DNA of 19,502 nt. Source: Pseudomonadota bacterium (lineage in GTDB: Bacteria > Myxococcota_A > Polyangia > Polyangiales > Polyangiaceae). Location: the NCBI GenBank assembly GCA_023398955.1, contig JAEWRL010000220.1, positions 1 to 19,502 of the forward strand, in the 5' to 3' direction. The notes beneath the pieces were generated by a model. The model searched no databases, was not told the origin of the DNA, and saw nothing but the letters and a program-made list of their open reading frames with translations. Position numbers and translations under genes: made by a program. This document shows positions 1 to 8,500 of this stretch, one piece after another. Every line of letters starts with the position of its first letter. The first letter of the stretch is position 1.

Positions 1-102
1 CTACTCCACGCGGACCTGCCTCACCTCAGAGTGATCTCGTATGCCGAGCTGGAGCCCGCCACACGAATCACGACTGTCGTCATGGCTCGGCTCAGCAACT
101 GA
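1..102 (+). CDS. C-terminal fragment, possible FlhA/SctV-type export-gate protein (5' end outside window)
   Basis: Frame 1 is open from the first base to a TGA at 100-102 and gives 33 residues. They include PHLRVISYAELEP followed by a short beta-like end (TRITTVVMARL). FlhA (flagellar) and SctV/LcrD (injectisome) proteins end in a very similar way: a proline-containing loop, then a V-[LI]-S-Y-x-E-[LI] strand, then a short hydrophobic strand. On that basis I infer the tail of a type III secretion or flagellar export-gate subunit, an inner-membrane protein with a cytoplasmic nonamer-forming domain. With 33 residues the call is tentative. The gene converges with the membrane protein ending at 142, with only 39 bp between the two stop codons. 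Confidence 0.45.
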   Translation, partial: LLHADLPHLRVISYAELEPATRITTVVMARLSN

Positions 103-117
103 GCCCGCGAGACGGGC
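89..117. terminator. Two overlapping hairpins between convergent genes
   Basis: GGCTCAG (89-95) and CTGAGCC (99-105) form a perfect 7-bp stem with a CAA loop, spanning the stop codon of the left-edge gene. An alternative stem, GCCCG (103-107) with CGGGC (113-117), has a 5-nt loop and is mutually exclusive with the first at its base. Neither is followed by a T tract on either strand, so intrinsic termination is uncertain. The position between two convergent stop codons fits a bidirectional transcription end. Confidence 0.35.
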
Positions 118-141
118 GCGCCCCCCACCCCGCGGCGCGGC

Positions 142-1098
142 TCAGTGTCGCTGGACGACCATCTTACGGGGAACGGCACCGCTTCGTTCCAGCAGCTGGC
201 GCGCCTCCTTCTGGAGTAGTGGATGAGACTTCTTCATGAGAAACCCGCCCAGCAGACGAGGATCTATCTCCAGAAGCTTGCGCAGGCTCCGCCGCATCGC
301 CTTGGTGTTGTTCGTGTGGGCATACGCATAGACGTAGGCCCGAAGGAGCTGCGGCCTGAGCTGGTCATACTCCGGGTCGTCTAGATCGAACACATCGAGT
401 GTCTCGATGGACTTCTTTGCCTGTCCACTACGTGCCCACGCTTCGCTAATGACGGCAGCCATCATGGCGCGCGTCTTGGCCTCTTGATGCCGCTTCAGCT
501 CGATATTGTCGGCGAGCTGGCGAGCCAGATTGACCTGCCCGCGCAGCAGGTGAATCATGGCGCGCTGAGCTCTTGCTTCATCCGCGACGGGAGCCATCAC
601 CTTCGTGAGATCGATCTCTTCCAAGGTCGCGAGCGCCTTGTCGGGGTCGTCTTGCATCTGGAGCTGGGCTCTCGCGAAGACCGCGGCGGGATCCTTCTTC
701 TTGAACGATCCTTCGAGCTTCTCGAGCGCCTGCTGACGGTCCTCCGCAGTTTGAACCCCCCGCAGGATGCCAGCCACGCCGCGCGCCTTGCTCGCTTGCC
801 GGAGGGCCCAACCCACCACTCCCCCGGCAATCAAGGTGACCAGGCCAGCCACAATCAAGGGAGCCGCCACCCAAAAGTTGGAGGTCGAAAACCCGGCGAT
901 CGTGCCTCCCAAGACCCACACCGCAATGACCGGCAGGCTCACCCGCCACAGCATGCTCTTCAGCTGGGCCGGCCCCAGTGGATCGGGCATGTCAGCGGCC
1001 TGCTGGGCCATCGGTTTCTGGAGAGCGCGTCTGCGGTCTTTGCCGCTCCGGCCATGCTCCGCCCCCGCTCGCTTCAGCCTTCGTGCTTCGTTTGCCAC
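142..1098 (-). CDS. Membrane-anchored protein with TPR-like repeats, function unknown
   Basis: 318 residues from a GTG at 1098. The first 48 residues are basic and polar. Two hydrophobic segments follow, roughly residues 53-70 and 76-98, forming a helical hairpin. From about 110 to the end it is soluble, alpha-helical and Ala/Leu/Arg-rich. Short helix pairs such as FARAQLQMQDDPDKALATLE and the stretch around ARSGQAKKSIETLDVFD look like degenerate tetratricopeptide repeats, so a protein-protein scaffold on the cytoplasmic or periplasmic face is plausible. No catalytic motif is visible. Translation could instead begin at ATG 1011 (residue 30), but that start has no Shine-Dalgarno, while GGAG lies just before the GTG. 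It is separated from rpsA by 269 bp and a terminator, so it is probably transcribed independently. Confidence 0.75.
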   Translation of the reverse strand: MANEARRLKRAGAEHGRSGKDRRRALQKPMAQQAADMPDPLGPAQLKSMLWRVSLPVIAVWVLGGTIAGFSTSNFWVAAPLIVAGLVTLIAGGVVGWALRQASKARGVAGILRGVQTAEDRQQALEKLEGSFKKKDPAAVFARAQLQMQDDPDKALATLEEIDLTKVMAPVADEARAQRAMIHLLRGQVNLARQLADNIELKRHQEAKTRAMMAAVISEAWARSGQAKKSIETLDVFDLDDPEYDQLRPQLLRAYVYAYAHTNNTKAMRRSLRKLLEIDPRLLGGFLMKKSHPLLQKEARQLLERSGAVPRKMVVQRH

Positions 1099-1106
1099 TG
1101 ACTCCG

Positions 1107-1136
1107 CCTATAGCCCCCGTAGCACTCCGTGCGCAA
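1107..1136 (-). promoter_or_regulatory. Weak candidate promoter for the TPR-like membrane protein
   Basis: On the minus strand TTGCGC (1131-1136) and TATAGG (1107-1112) are separated by 18 bp, matching the sigma-70 consensus at 3/6 and 4/6. A start point 6-8 bases past the -10 would fall almost on the GTG at 1098, giving a leaderless or nearly leaderless message. In GC-rich DNA such matches arise by chance. The rest of 1099-1367 shows nothing else I recognise apart from the rpsA terminator. Confidence 0.2.
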
Positions 1137-1320
1137 GACGGCAGCCCGCAAGGACGAGCGCGGCAGGCAACCAGCATGGCGCGGTGCTTACGCCCTCCAC
1201 GTCCAGCACGTGTGGACCTATCCGGGAGGTTGACGACGAAACGCCCGACAGCACCTACCGCGAACCGCCTCAGCTTGAGAGCCGTGCAGTCGCTTCAGCG
1301 CGTCGGGCGTATCTGGTGGA

Positions 1321-1349
1321 CAAGGGAAGAGAGCCCCAGCTGGGCTCTC
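1321..1349 (-). terminator. Intrinsic terminator after rpsA
   Basis: GAGAGCCC (1329-1336) and GGGCTCTC (1342-1349) form a perfect 8-bp GC-rich stem around a 5-nt loop. Read on the minus strand, the stem begins 18 nt past the rpsA TAA and is followed by TTCCCTTG, a moderately U-rich tail. The position and strength make it the likely end of the rpsA transcript. Confidence 0.7.
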
Positions 1350-1367
1350 CGCCTTGCTCCTCAGCTC

Positions 1368-3158
<1,791 letters not shown>

Positions 3159-3260
3159 GTGTACGGTTATCAGCCTTCCTTTGGGGCGTTCGGCGCGGTT
3201 CGTCGGGAGGCGGAGGCTATGCAAAGGCACCTCCACGACGCCGGGTCCGACAGGGGGCGT

Positions 3261-3289
3261 CAGCTAGCGCACCGGCCGACAGACGTCAA
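3261..3289 (-). promoter_or_regulatory. Candidate rpsA promoter
   Basis: On the minus strand TTGACG (3284-3289, 5/6 match to the -35 consensus) is followed after 17 bp by TAGCTG (3261-3266, only 2/6 to the -10). It would give an rpsA leader of about 100 nt. The strong -35 and correct spacing are in its favour; the poor -10 is against it. It lies just downstream of a possible hairpin/T-run, as expected if rpsA has its own promoter besides read-through from the operon above. Confidence 0.3.
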
Positions 3290-3292
3290 AGC

Positions 3293-3326
3293 AAAAATTC
3301 CGAACGGCGTGACGAAGGCCTCACGC
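3293..3326 (-). terminator. Possible weak terminator or attenuator ahead of rpsA
   Basis: Read on the minus strand, GCGTGA (complement of 3321-3326) pairs with TCACGC (complement of 3307-3312) around an 8-nt loop, and five T residues follow at 3297-3293 after a 9-nt gap. The gap is longer than in a canonical intrinsic terminator, so efficiency would be low. It lies in the 294-bp leader between the membrane-anchored gene (ending at 3453) and rpsA, where partial termination could set the ratio of rpsA to the upstream genes. Confidence 0.3.
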
Positions 3327-3452
3327 TACTACGATCGGAAGCAGCTGCCTCGGAAAACCCATCCCACTTCCTTCGCCCCCGAGGCACGACCAGCTCAGGA
3401 AGCCAGTCGGACGCCTGGACGATTTGCGGGAATAGGGGCGAGGAGGGTTTGC

Positions 3453-4484
3453 TCACCGGCGGGTGACGAGCCCCTCCGGCCCAAGCACCATGGTGGAAGT
3501 CCATTGGGCCACCGCCAGAATCCATTCCTCGAGATCCGTTCCGGTCAGGGTGCTCTCAAGCACCAGTCGATGCTCGCTGCGAGCCCGCACCGTGGCTCTT
3601 TCGAACACCCTCGAGGGGGGCCATGGCACACCACGACGGACACGCTGCGTCGACTCTCCTGGCAAAGGCGATGGACCGGGGTCATCGGGCTGTCCGGTGT
3701 GACCTTCGTCGTCCAAGAATACTTCAGCCGTGACAGGCACCGAAGGCGGCGCGAGTTCGGCGCTGAAGCGAAACTCCGAACCACGGCCGAAGCCCCCATT
3801 GACCCGCTCGGGCTCAGGGGCGGTCGCGGGAAAGTGAACCGGCGCTGCGAGGCTGACTGCCGCGATCGGGGCACTCGCCAGGTAGCGGCTCCAGGACGTC
3901 GCGGAGCGCTGCCGCAGCCCTCCGCTGACCCAAGAGCACGAAGAAGCGATGACGAGGAGCCCAGTGTCGCTGGCAGCGATGCAGCGGCCGTTGGCGAAGC
4001 GCAGCTGTCCATCACGGACTGAGTGCACGCCCGGCACACCCGCTTCCTGCAGGAGGGAGTGTAGTGCCTCCAAGACGGCGTGTCGGGGGAACAGCCCTCC
4101 GAGGACGAGCCCCCACTCACCAGTGCCAGGGCCCGAAGCAACGACTATCTCCCGAAGATCGACCCCAAGCTCGAGCCCCGTGCGGCCCTTGAGCCGCGCG
4201 AAGAGCCGCTCCGCATCAGTCGAGTCCAGCGAGGGCGCGATGGCACGCCGGAGAACCGGCAACAGCCTCCGGCGGACAGGATCGAAGAGCACGCGCTGCT
4301 CCACGTCGATGCGCACCGCTGCCTCGACACCGGCGGGAAGGTGCCGCGCGGCAACACGTTCGTAGCCCATCAACTGGGTGTACATGAGAACGGCCACCGT
4401 CAAAGCGACAGCCGTCAAGGCGACAAGACCCGCCGCGACGAAGCGGAATGGAAAGCCCCGTCGAACGCGACGAGGGCGGTTCAA
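3453..4484 (-). CDS. Signal-anchored protein of unknown function, third exported protein of the operon
   Basis: 343 residues. A basic N-terminus (MNRPRRVRRG) precedes one hydrophobic helix at about residues 15-38, so the bulk should be periplasmic with N-in anchoring. The mature part opens with HLPAGVEAAVRID, continues through LRGRTGLELGVDLREIVVASG-type strands (read around residues 95-118), and ends in an alternating beta-rich region. The layout (export signal, then LP-x-VVV-R-[ID], then a 'directly evaluated beta strand' pattern) parallels the lipoproteins at 4481-5425 and 7469-8500. I do not recognise the family or any active site. It starts at TTG 4484, sharing TTGA with the stop of the preceding gene; a strong AAGGGGAG at 4489-4496 supports this start. 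It is the last coupled gene before the rpsA leader. Confidence 0.75.
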   Translation of the reverse strand: MNRPRRVRRGFPFRFVAAGLVALTAVALTVAVLMYTQLMGYERVAARHLPAGVEAAVRIDVEQRVLFDPVRRRLLPVLRRAIAPSLDSTDAERLFARLKGRTGLELGVDLREIVVASGPGTGEWGLVLGGLFPRHAVLEALHSLLQEAGVPGVHSVRDGQLRFANGRCIAASDTGLLVIASSCSWVSGGLRQRSATSWSRYLASAPIAAVSLAAPVHFPATAPEPERVNGGFGRGSEFRFSAELAPPSVPVTAEVFLDDEGHTGQPDDPGPSPLPGESTQRVRRGVPWPPSRVFERATVRARSEHRLVLESTLTGTDLEEWILAVAQWTSTMVLGPEGLVTRR

Positions 4485-5425
4485 GGCTCTCCCCTTCGCG
4501 ACCCAGCGTCCCCCGGTGCCTGCTCGAGCCGCGGCACGGCGCCAAGACGGCTGGAGGCCTCGAGAACATTTCCCGCGTACCGCAGGACGACGTGCTCGCC
4601 GACGACCGAGACCGTGACGTCCCGCACGCCAGACCGAAGCCCCTCGACGTCGCGAGCTAGCACCTCGAGAAAGAGCCCAATTCCATCAGCGGCCCGCCTC
4701 GCAGCTGCCCCCTCGGGAAACAGCAGATCAAGCTCGATCACGGCATCATCACCGCTGAGATCCAGGTAACCCTCCAAAGACTCGGCCCCAGCGAGCCAGC
4801 GAAGTCGAGGTCCGCCGGATGCGTCGACCCACCCGCCGAGCCTGGCAGCCGCCGAAATCAAGCCTCGTTCTGGCGCACGCACCCGCGAATCCTTGGCGCC
4901 CCGCTCGATAACACGCTCGACGCTATCGAGCTCTGCGACAGTCAGCGCTACAAGGAGTTCGTCGTGCCGCTCATAGATCCGCATCCACTCGTCCCGTCGG
5001 GGAGCTGCAGTTCGATCCCAGCGACGCCAGCCGGCGCCAAGGTCCCGTGGGGGAAGCCAACGCCCTGCAGTACGCGCTCGCGGGTCGAATCCACGAAAAC
5101 GACCGCGCAGCACGACGACGGCATCGACCGGTTCGAAGCCCGCCCCCGGACGAAATGCGACCCACACGACGTCGGCGCGCGCGTACGCCTCCGCGAGAAC
5201 GGAGTCCGTTCCCCGTTCGAATAGCTTCTCCCACAGTGCACTCGCTCCGCCGGGGATGGCACTCCGCAGCGCAGCCCACTGGATTCGAACGACCACGTCG
5301 AGGTCAGCAGGGATCGCATCGCTTGCGTTGTCGACCTTGGGTGCTGGCGTCGCTGGCGGGCGAATGCGCTCCTTCGCGCAGCCGAGGACCAGGCATGCCG
5401 TGACGAGGGCGACGCGTAACCTCAC
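4481..5425 (-). CDS. Predicted lipoprotein of unknown function
   Basis: 314 residues from a GTG at 5425 that overlaps the cmk stop (GTGA). The N-terminus is a short lipoprotein signal with lipobox LVLG-C, lipidated Cys at residue 16, followed by a Pro/Ala linker. The next residue after Cys is Ala rather than Asp, so the default inference is outer-membrane sorting. The mature part begins with IPADLDVVVRIQWAALRSAI, has a FEPVDAVVVLRGRFRGFD strand pair, and then ELLVALTVAELDSVERVIER. These elements are arranged as in the lipoprotein at 7469-8500 (DVVAVLKAKLD; VVLSDDTALCG; LRRALDRIEEG). No enzyme motif is visible. Homology between the two is my inference from layout only. Confidence 0.8.
   Translation of the reverse strand: MRLRVALVTACLVLGCAKERIRPPATPAPKVDNASDAIPADLDVVVRIQWAALRSAIPGGASALWEKLFERGTDSVLAEAYARADVVWVAFRPGAGFEPVDAVVVLRGRFRGFDPRARTAGRWLPPRDLGAGWRRWDRTAAPRRDEWMRIYERHDELLVALTVAELDSVERVIERGAKDSRVRAPERGLISAAARLGGWVDASGGPRLRWLAGAESLEGYLDLSGDDAVIELDLLFPEGAAARRAADGIGLFLEVLARDVEGLRSGVRDVTVSVVGEHVVLRYAGNVLEASSRLGAVPRLEQAPGDAGSRRGEP
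4489..4496 (-). promoter_or_regulatory. Strong Shine-Dalgarno deciding a TTG start
   Basis: The minus strand reads AAGGGGAG here, 4 nt before TTG 4484. This is one of the best ribosome-binding sites in the window and sits inside the end of the upstream lipoprotein gene. It justifies the rare TTG start, which overlaps the upstream TGA as TTGA. Confidence 0.6.
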
Positions 5426-6123
5426 GAGCGCTCGGCCCGCGCGCTTCCACGAACAGCAGCAACGATTCGCGCGACGACCTGTTCGATGGTGAGACCAGTG
5501 CTGTCAACCACCATGGCGTCCGGCGCCTGCCGGAGCGGAGCGATCTCTCGCTCGCTGTCGCGCCGATCCCGCTCAATCACTTCACCCAAGACGTCCTCAA
5601 ACTCGGTGTGACAACCCCGCGCGCAAAGCTCCCGGTATCGGCGCATTGCCCTCTCCTCATTGCTCGCTGTCAGGAAGAACTTCGCCTCAGCCTTCGGAAA
5701 CACGACGGTTCCGACGTCCCTCCCCTCCGCAACGAGAGGCCCTCTGTCAGCGAAACCCCGTTGCAGAGCCAACAGGGAGGCCCTGACGCGCGGGATGGCG
5801 CTCACACGGCTCGCGCCCATTCCGACTTCCTGGGTCCGGATGGCTTCAGTCACGTCGTCGCCCCTCAACCAGACGCGCTGCTCACCGGCAACGCCGCTGA
5901 AGGTGATCTCTGCATCAGTGGCGAGCCGTGCCGCGACCTGGGCAACTGCGTCCTCGTCGTCCCAGGACACACTATTTCTCAGGCACTCCAGGGCGATGCA
6001 GCGGTAGAGGGCTCCAGTATCGAGCAAGAGGTAGCCCAGAGACTCGGCGACCATGCGAGTGACAGTCGACTTTCCTGCTCCCGCGGGCCCATCGATCGCC
6101 ACCACCAACGGCTTCGGCGTCAC
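5422..6123 (-). CDS. cmk: Cytidylate kinase (CMP/dCMP kinase)
   Basis: Phosphorylates CMP and dCMP to the diphosphates with ATP, feeding RNA, DNA and phospholipid precursor pools in the cytosol. The P-loop GPAGAGKST is at residues 12-20 and the CMP-binding DTGALYR at 36-42. The EGRDVGTVVFP strand is near the middle, and the lid/C-terminal region has the RDRRDSER arginines typical of the family. Length (233) is normal, slightly extended at the C-terminus by an Ala/Arg-rich tail. The start is GTG 6123, overlapping the aroA TGA as GTGA, and is supported by GAGGTGA ending 4 nt upstream. It is followed, again with a 4-base overlap, by a lipoprotein gene instead of going directly to rpsA as in most genomes. 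Confidence 0.96.
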   Translation of the reverse strand: MTPKPLVVAIDGPAGAGKSTVTRMVAESLGYLLLDTGALYRCIALECLRNSVSWDDEDAVAQVAARLATDAEITFSGVAGEQRVWLRGDDVTEAIRTQEVGMGASRVSAIPRVRASLLALQRGFADRGPLVAEGRDVGTVVFPKAEAKFFLTASNEERAMRRYRELCARGCHTEFEDVLGEVIERDRRDSEREIAPLRQAPDAMVVDSTGLTIEQVVARIVAAVRGSARAERS

Positions 6124-7472
6124 CCCTTCACCTCAATCTCGGCGCCGAGGGCGTTGAGGGTGCCGACGAACCTCGGGAAACTCGTCGCGACGCAGGCCGC
6201 GTTCTCTACAACTGTCGGCCCATCAGCCATCAGACCTAGAACGGCAGCCGTCATCGCGATGCGGTGGTCCCCTGCACTGTCGACTCGCGTGGCTCGAAGC
6301 GCGGCGTCCGGACGACCCACGACCGAGAAGCCGTCGGCACCTTCCTGGACATCCAGACCGAACCCACGGAGCATCCCGACAACGGTGGCAACGCGATCAC
6401 TCTCTTTGACACGAAGCTCCCCAACATCCCTGAACTGAGTGGTCCCGCGTGCGCGCGCCGCGAGCGCCGCCGCGATCGGGATCTCGTCGATGGCGCGCAC
6501 GCTGAGCTCCCCTGCCACGCTGCCCCCGGCGAGCTTACTGTAGGACACGGTCACGTCACCCACCGGCTCGTTGAGCACGCTGCTCCTGGGCAGGACCTCG
6601 AGGCTGCCGCCACAGAGTCTCAGGATATCGAGAATGCCCGCGCGTGTCGGATTGAGCCCCGTGTTCCGTACCGTGACGCGGCTCCCGGGAACGAGGCTGC
6701 CCGCGACGAGAAGAAACGCGGCCGCGGACAGGTCGCCCGGCAGGGAGATTTCGAAAGGCCGAATAGCATTGGGATCTCGCGGGGGGTGCAGGCGGACCGC
6801 CGCCCCAACGGCCTCCAGGGGCATACCGAGAGCAGCAAGCATGCGCTCGGTATGGTCCCTGGACAGCATCGGCTCCTCGATGAGCGTCGGGCCTGATGCG
6901 AACAGCCCCGCGAGGAGCAGCGCGGTCTTCACCTGAGCACTGGCGATGGGCAGGCGGTAGTCTTGCTCTCCAAGACGGACGCCCAGAGGCAGCGGCCCCA
7001 CCACCAGCGGCGCCGTCAGATCACCGGCATGAGCGGGATGCGGGTTGCCCTTGATGCGGGCGCCGCGTGCGCGCAAAGGTTCAACGACCCTCCCCATCGG
7101 CCGCCTCGACAAAGAGGCGTCCCCCACGAGGCGGGACTGGAAGGGCTGCGCAGCGAGAATCCCGCACAGGAGACGCATAGTCGTTCCTGAGTTGCCGCAG
7201 TCGAGCTCGCAGCTGGGAGCCTTCAGCCCGTTCAACCCCACGCCGTGAACTCGAACGGTGCCGTCTCCCTCGTCCTCGGCAGCAACACCCATGGCCCGGA
7301 AAGCCTCCAAGGTCGCCACGTTGTCCTCGCCATAGGAGAATCCTTGCAACGTGCAAGGCCCTGAGCTGAGCGCAGCGAAGATGAGCGCTCGGTGGCTGAT
7401 ACTCTTGTCGCTGGGCACTGGCACACTGCCGCTCAGTGCCCTTGAGACCGGATGGATGATGAGGGATGTCAC
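6120..7472 (-). CDS. aroA: 3-phosphoshikimate 1-carboxyvinyltransferase (EPSP synthase)
   Basis: Transfers enolpyruvyl from PEP to shikimate-3-phosphate, the sixth step of the shikimate pathway. Visible family motifs include SDKSISHRAL (from residue 21), GNSGTTMR (93-100), LSRRPMGRVVEPL, SAQVKTALLLAGL, SRDHTERML, PGDLSAAAFLL, IDEIPIAA, ELRVKESDR and DHRIAMTAAV. The substrate-binding Lys, Arg, Asp and Glu positions therefore all look intact. I set the start at GTG 7472 (450 residues) rather than the in-frame 7544. GTG 7472 forms a GTGA overlap with the upstream lipoprotein stop, has GGAG 7 nt upstream, and gives the usual family length; the extra 24 residues are basic and unlike EPSP synthases. 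It is overlapped downstream by cmk. Confidence 0.97.
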   Translation of the reverse strand: MTSLIIHPVSRALSGSVPVPSDKSISHRALIFAALSSGPCTLQGFSYGEDNVATLEAFRAMGVAAEDEGDGTVRVHGVGLNGLKAPSCELDCGNSGTTMRLLCGILAAQPFQSRLVGDASLSRRPMGRVVEPLRARGARIKGNPHPAHAGDLTAPLVVGPLPLGVRLGEQDYRLPIASAQVKTALLLAGLFASGPTLIEEPMLSRDHTERMLAALGMPLEAVGAAVRLHPPRDPNAIRPFEISLPGDLSAAAFLLVAGSLVPGSRVTVRNTGLNPTRAGILDILRLCGGSLEVLPRSSVLNEPVGDVTVSYSKLAGGSVAGELSVRAIDEIPIAAALAARARGTTQFRDVGELRVKESDRVATVVGMLRGFGLDVQEGADGFSVVGRPDAALRATRVDSAGDHRIAMTAAVLGLMADGPTVVENAACVATSFPRFVGTLNALGAEIEVKG

Positions 7473-8500
7473 GATCCTGCTCCGGAAGACGGCGCTGGCG
7501 TGGGCTCTGCTGGGACGCTTGGCGGGCGACGGGCAGGCAGCCACTGGCGCGCTCGAACGAGCAGTTCCCTGAGAACCGGACCGCTCAGTCCCGCCACGAA
7601 ACGTGCTTCCTTGCCGCTGGCTTCGACCTCGAACTTCACCAGGGGATTTCCGATCCCCAAGAGCGCAAGGAACGCAGCATAGCGATCGAGATCGCTGGCA
7701 CGGGCGCGTAGCTCCATGGCGCCGGCCGCGGCTTCTTCGTCACTCCCATAGCTCATGCTCCCGGCCAGATTGAGTCCAGGGGGTTCGAAGTTACCGAGTA
7801 CTCGCACCGCTTGCATTCCCTGAAGGAAACGGAGTTCCTGCCTCACGGCGTCCGACACCGGATGGCCCGCGAGATCGAATCCTACTACGACGGGTGCGCC
7901 GGGGGTCTGCACCAAAGACTCGAGCCAGGGCTGTAGGTCCCGGCGTACGCGCCCCTCTTCGATGCGGTCCAGTGCGCGCCGCAGGGCAGTAGTATTCCCG
8001 CAGAGTGCCGTGTCGTCAGACAACACGACGAAGCTAGCGTCGCCAGCTGAAATGACGGCGCGTCCCGCGTACTGGCTGCGGCTCAGCGGAACCCCCAAGG
8101 GCGTGGGGCGGCGAGCGTCCACCGCCCGGTCGATGGCCGCTGGATCGAGCTTCGCCTTCAGTACGGCAACGACGTCCGCGCCCTGCATCGAGTAGGTGCC
8201 CACGTAGATCGTCTGCAGATCCCGGGAGGGCTCGAAGCCGGCCTCAGGCGGCAAGGGCAAGAACCCCTCGACGAGCGCGAGCAGATCGGGGCCAAATTCC
8301 GAAGCGAACAGCGCCTGTGCGTCAACGACGACTACCCCGAGCGGCGCGGCGGGCAACAGCGCCAACGGATCCTTACCGAGGTCCGGCGTCTGTTGCGCGC
8401 CCTCCACGGCGCTCTCGACTACTTCATTCCCACTCTTGGAGCAGGCCCCAATCACACAAGCCAGCGCTAGGAGCGCCGCCGCCGTCCATACCCATCTCAT
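7469..8500 (-). CDS. Predicted lipoprotein of unknown function, between hisC and aroA
   Basis: 343 residues from ATG 8500, which overlaps the hisC stop as ATGA. A very strong GGAGGAGG lies 7 nt upstream. The signal peptide has lipobox VIGA-C with the lipidated Cys at residue 20, followed by Ser, so outer-membrane sorting is likely. The mature domain starts LLPAAPLGVVVVDAQALF and continues FEPSRDLQTIYVG, ADVVAVLKAKLD and VVLSDDTALCGNTTALRR. These alternating strands and helices resemble the DUF3352-type exported proteins of unknown function, a comparison made from memory. The C-terminus is Pro/Ala/Ser-rich. Two proteins with similar layout lie further down the same operon. Function is unknown; the tight coupling suggests production in step with AroA. 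Confidence 0.82.
   Translation of the reverse strand: MRWVWTAAALLALACVIGACSKSGNEVVESAVEGAQQTPDLGKDPLALLPAAPLGVVVVDAQALFASEFGPDLLALVEGFLPLPPEAGFEPSRDLQTIYVGTYSMQGADVVAVLKAKLDPAAIDRAVDARRPTPLGVPLSRSQYAGRAVISAGDASFVVLSDDTALCGNTTALRRALDRIEEGRVRRDLQPWLESLVQTPGAPVVVGFDLAGHPVSDAVRQELRFLQGMQAVRVLGNFEPPGLNLAGSMSYGSDEEAAAGAMELRARASDLDRYAAFLALLGIGNPLVKFEVEASGKEARFVAGLSGPVLRELLVRARQWLPARRPPSVPAEPTPAPSSGAGS

Noticed and set aside
1099..1367. Short gene in the gap between rpsA and the TPR-like membrane gene
   Set aside because: Open frames are short, Arg/Cys-rich and lack ribosome-binding sites.
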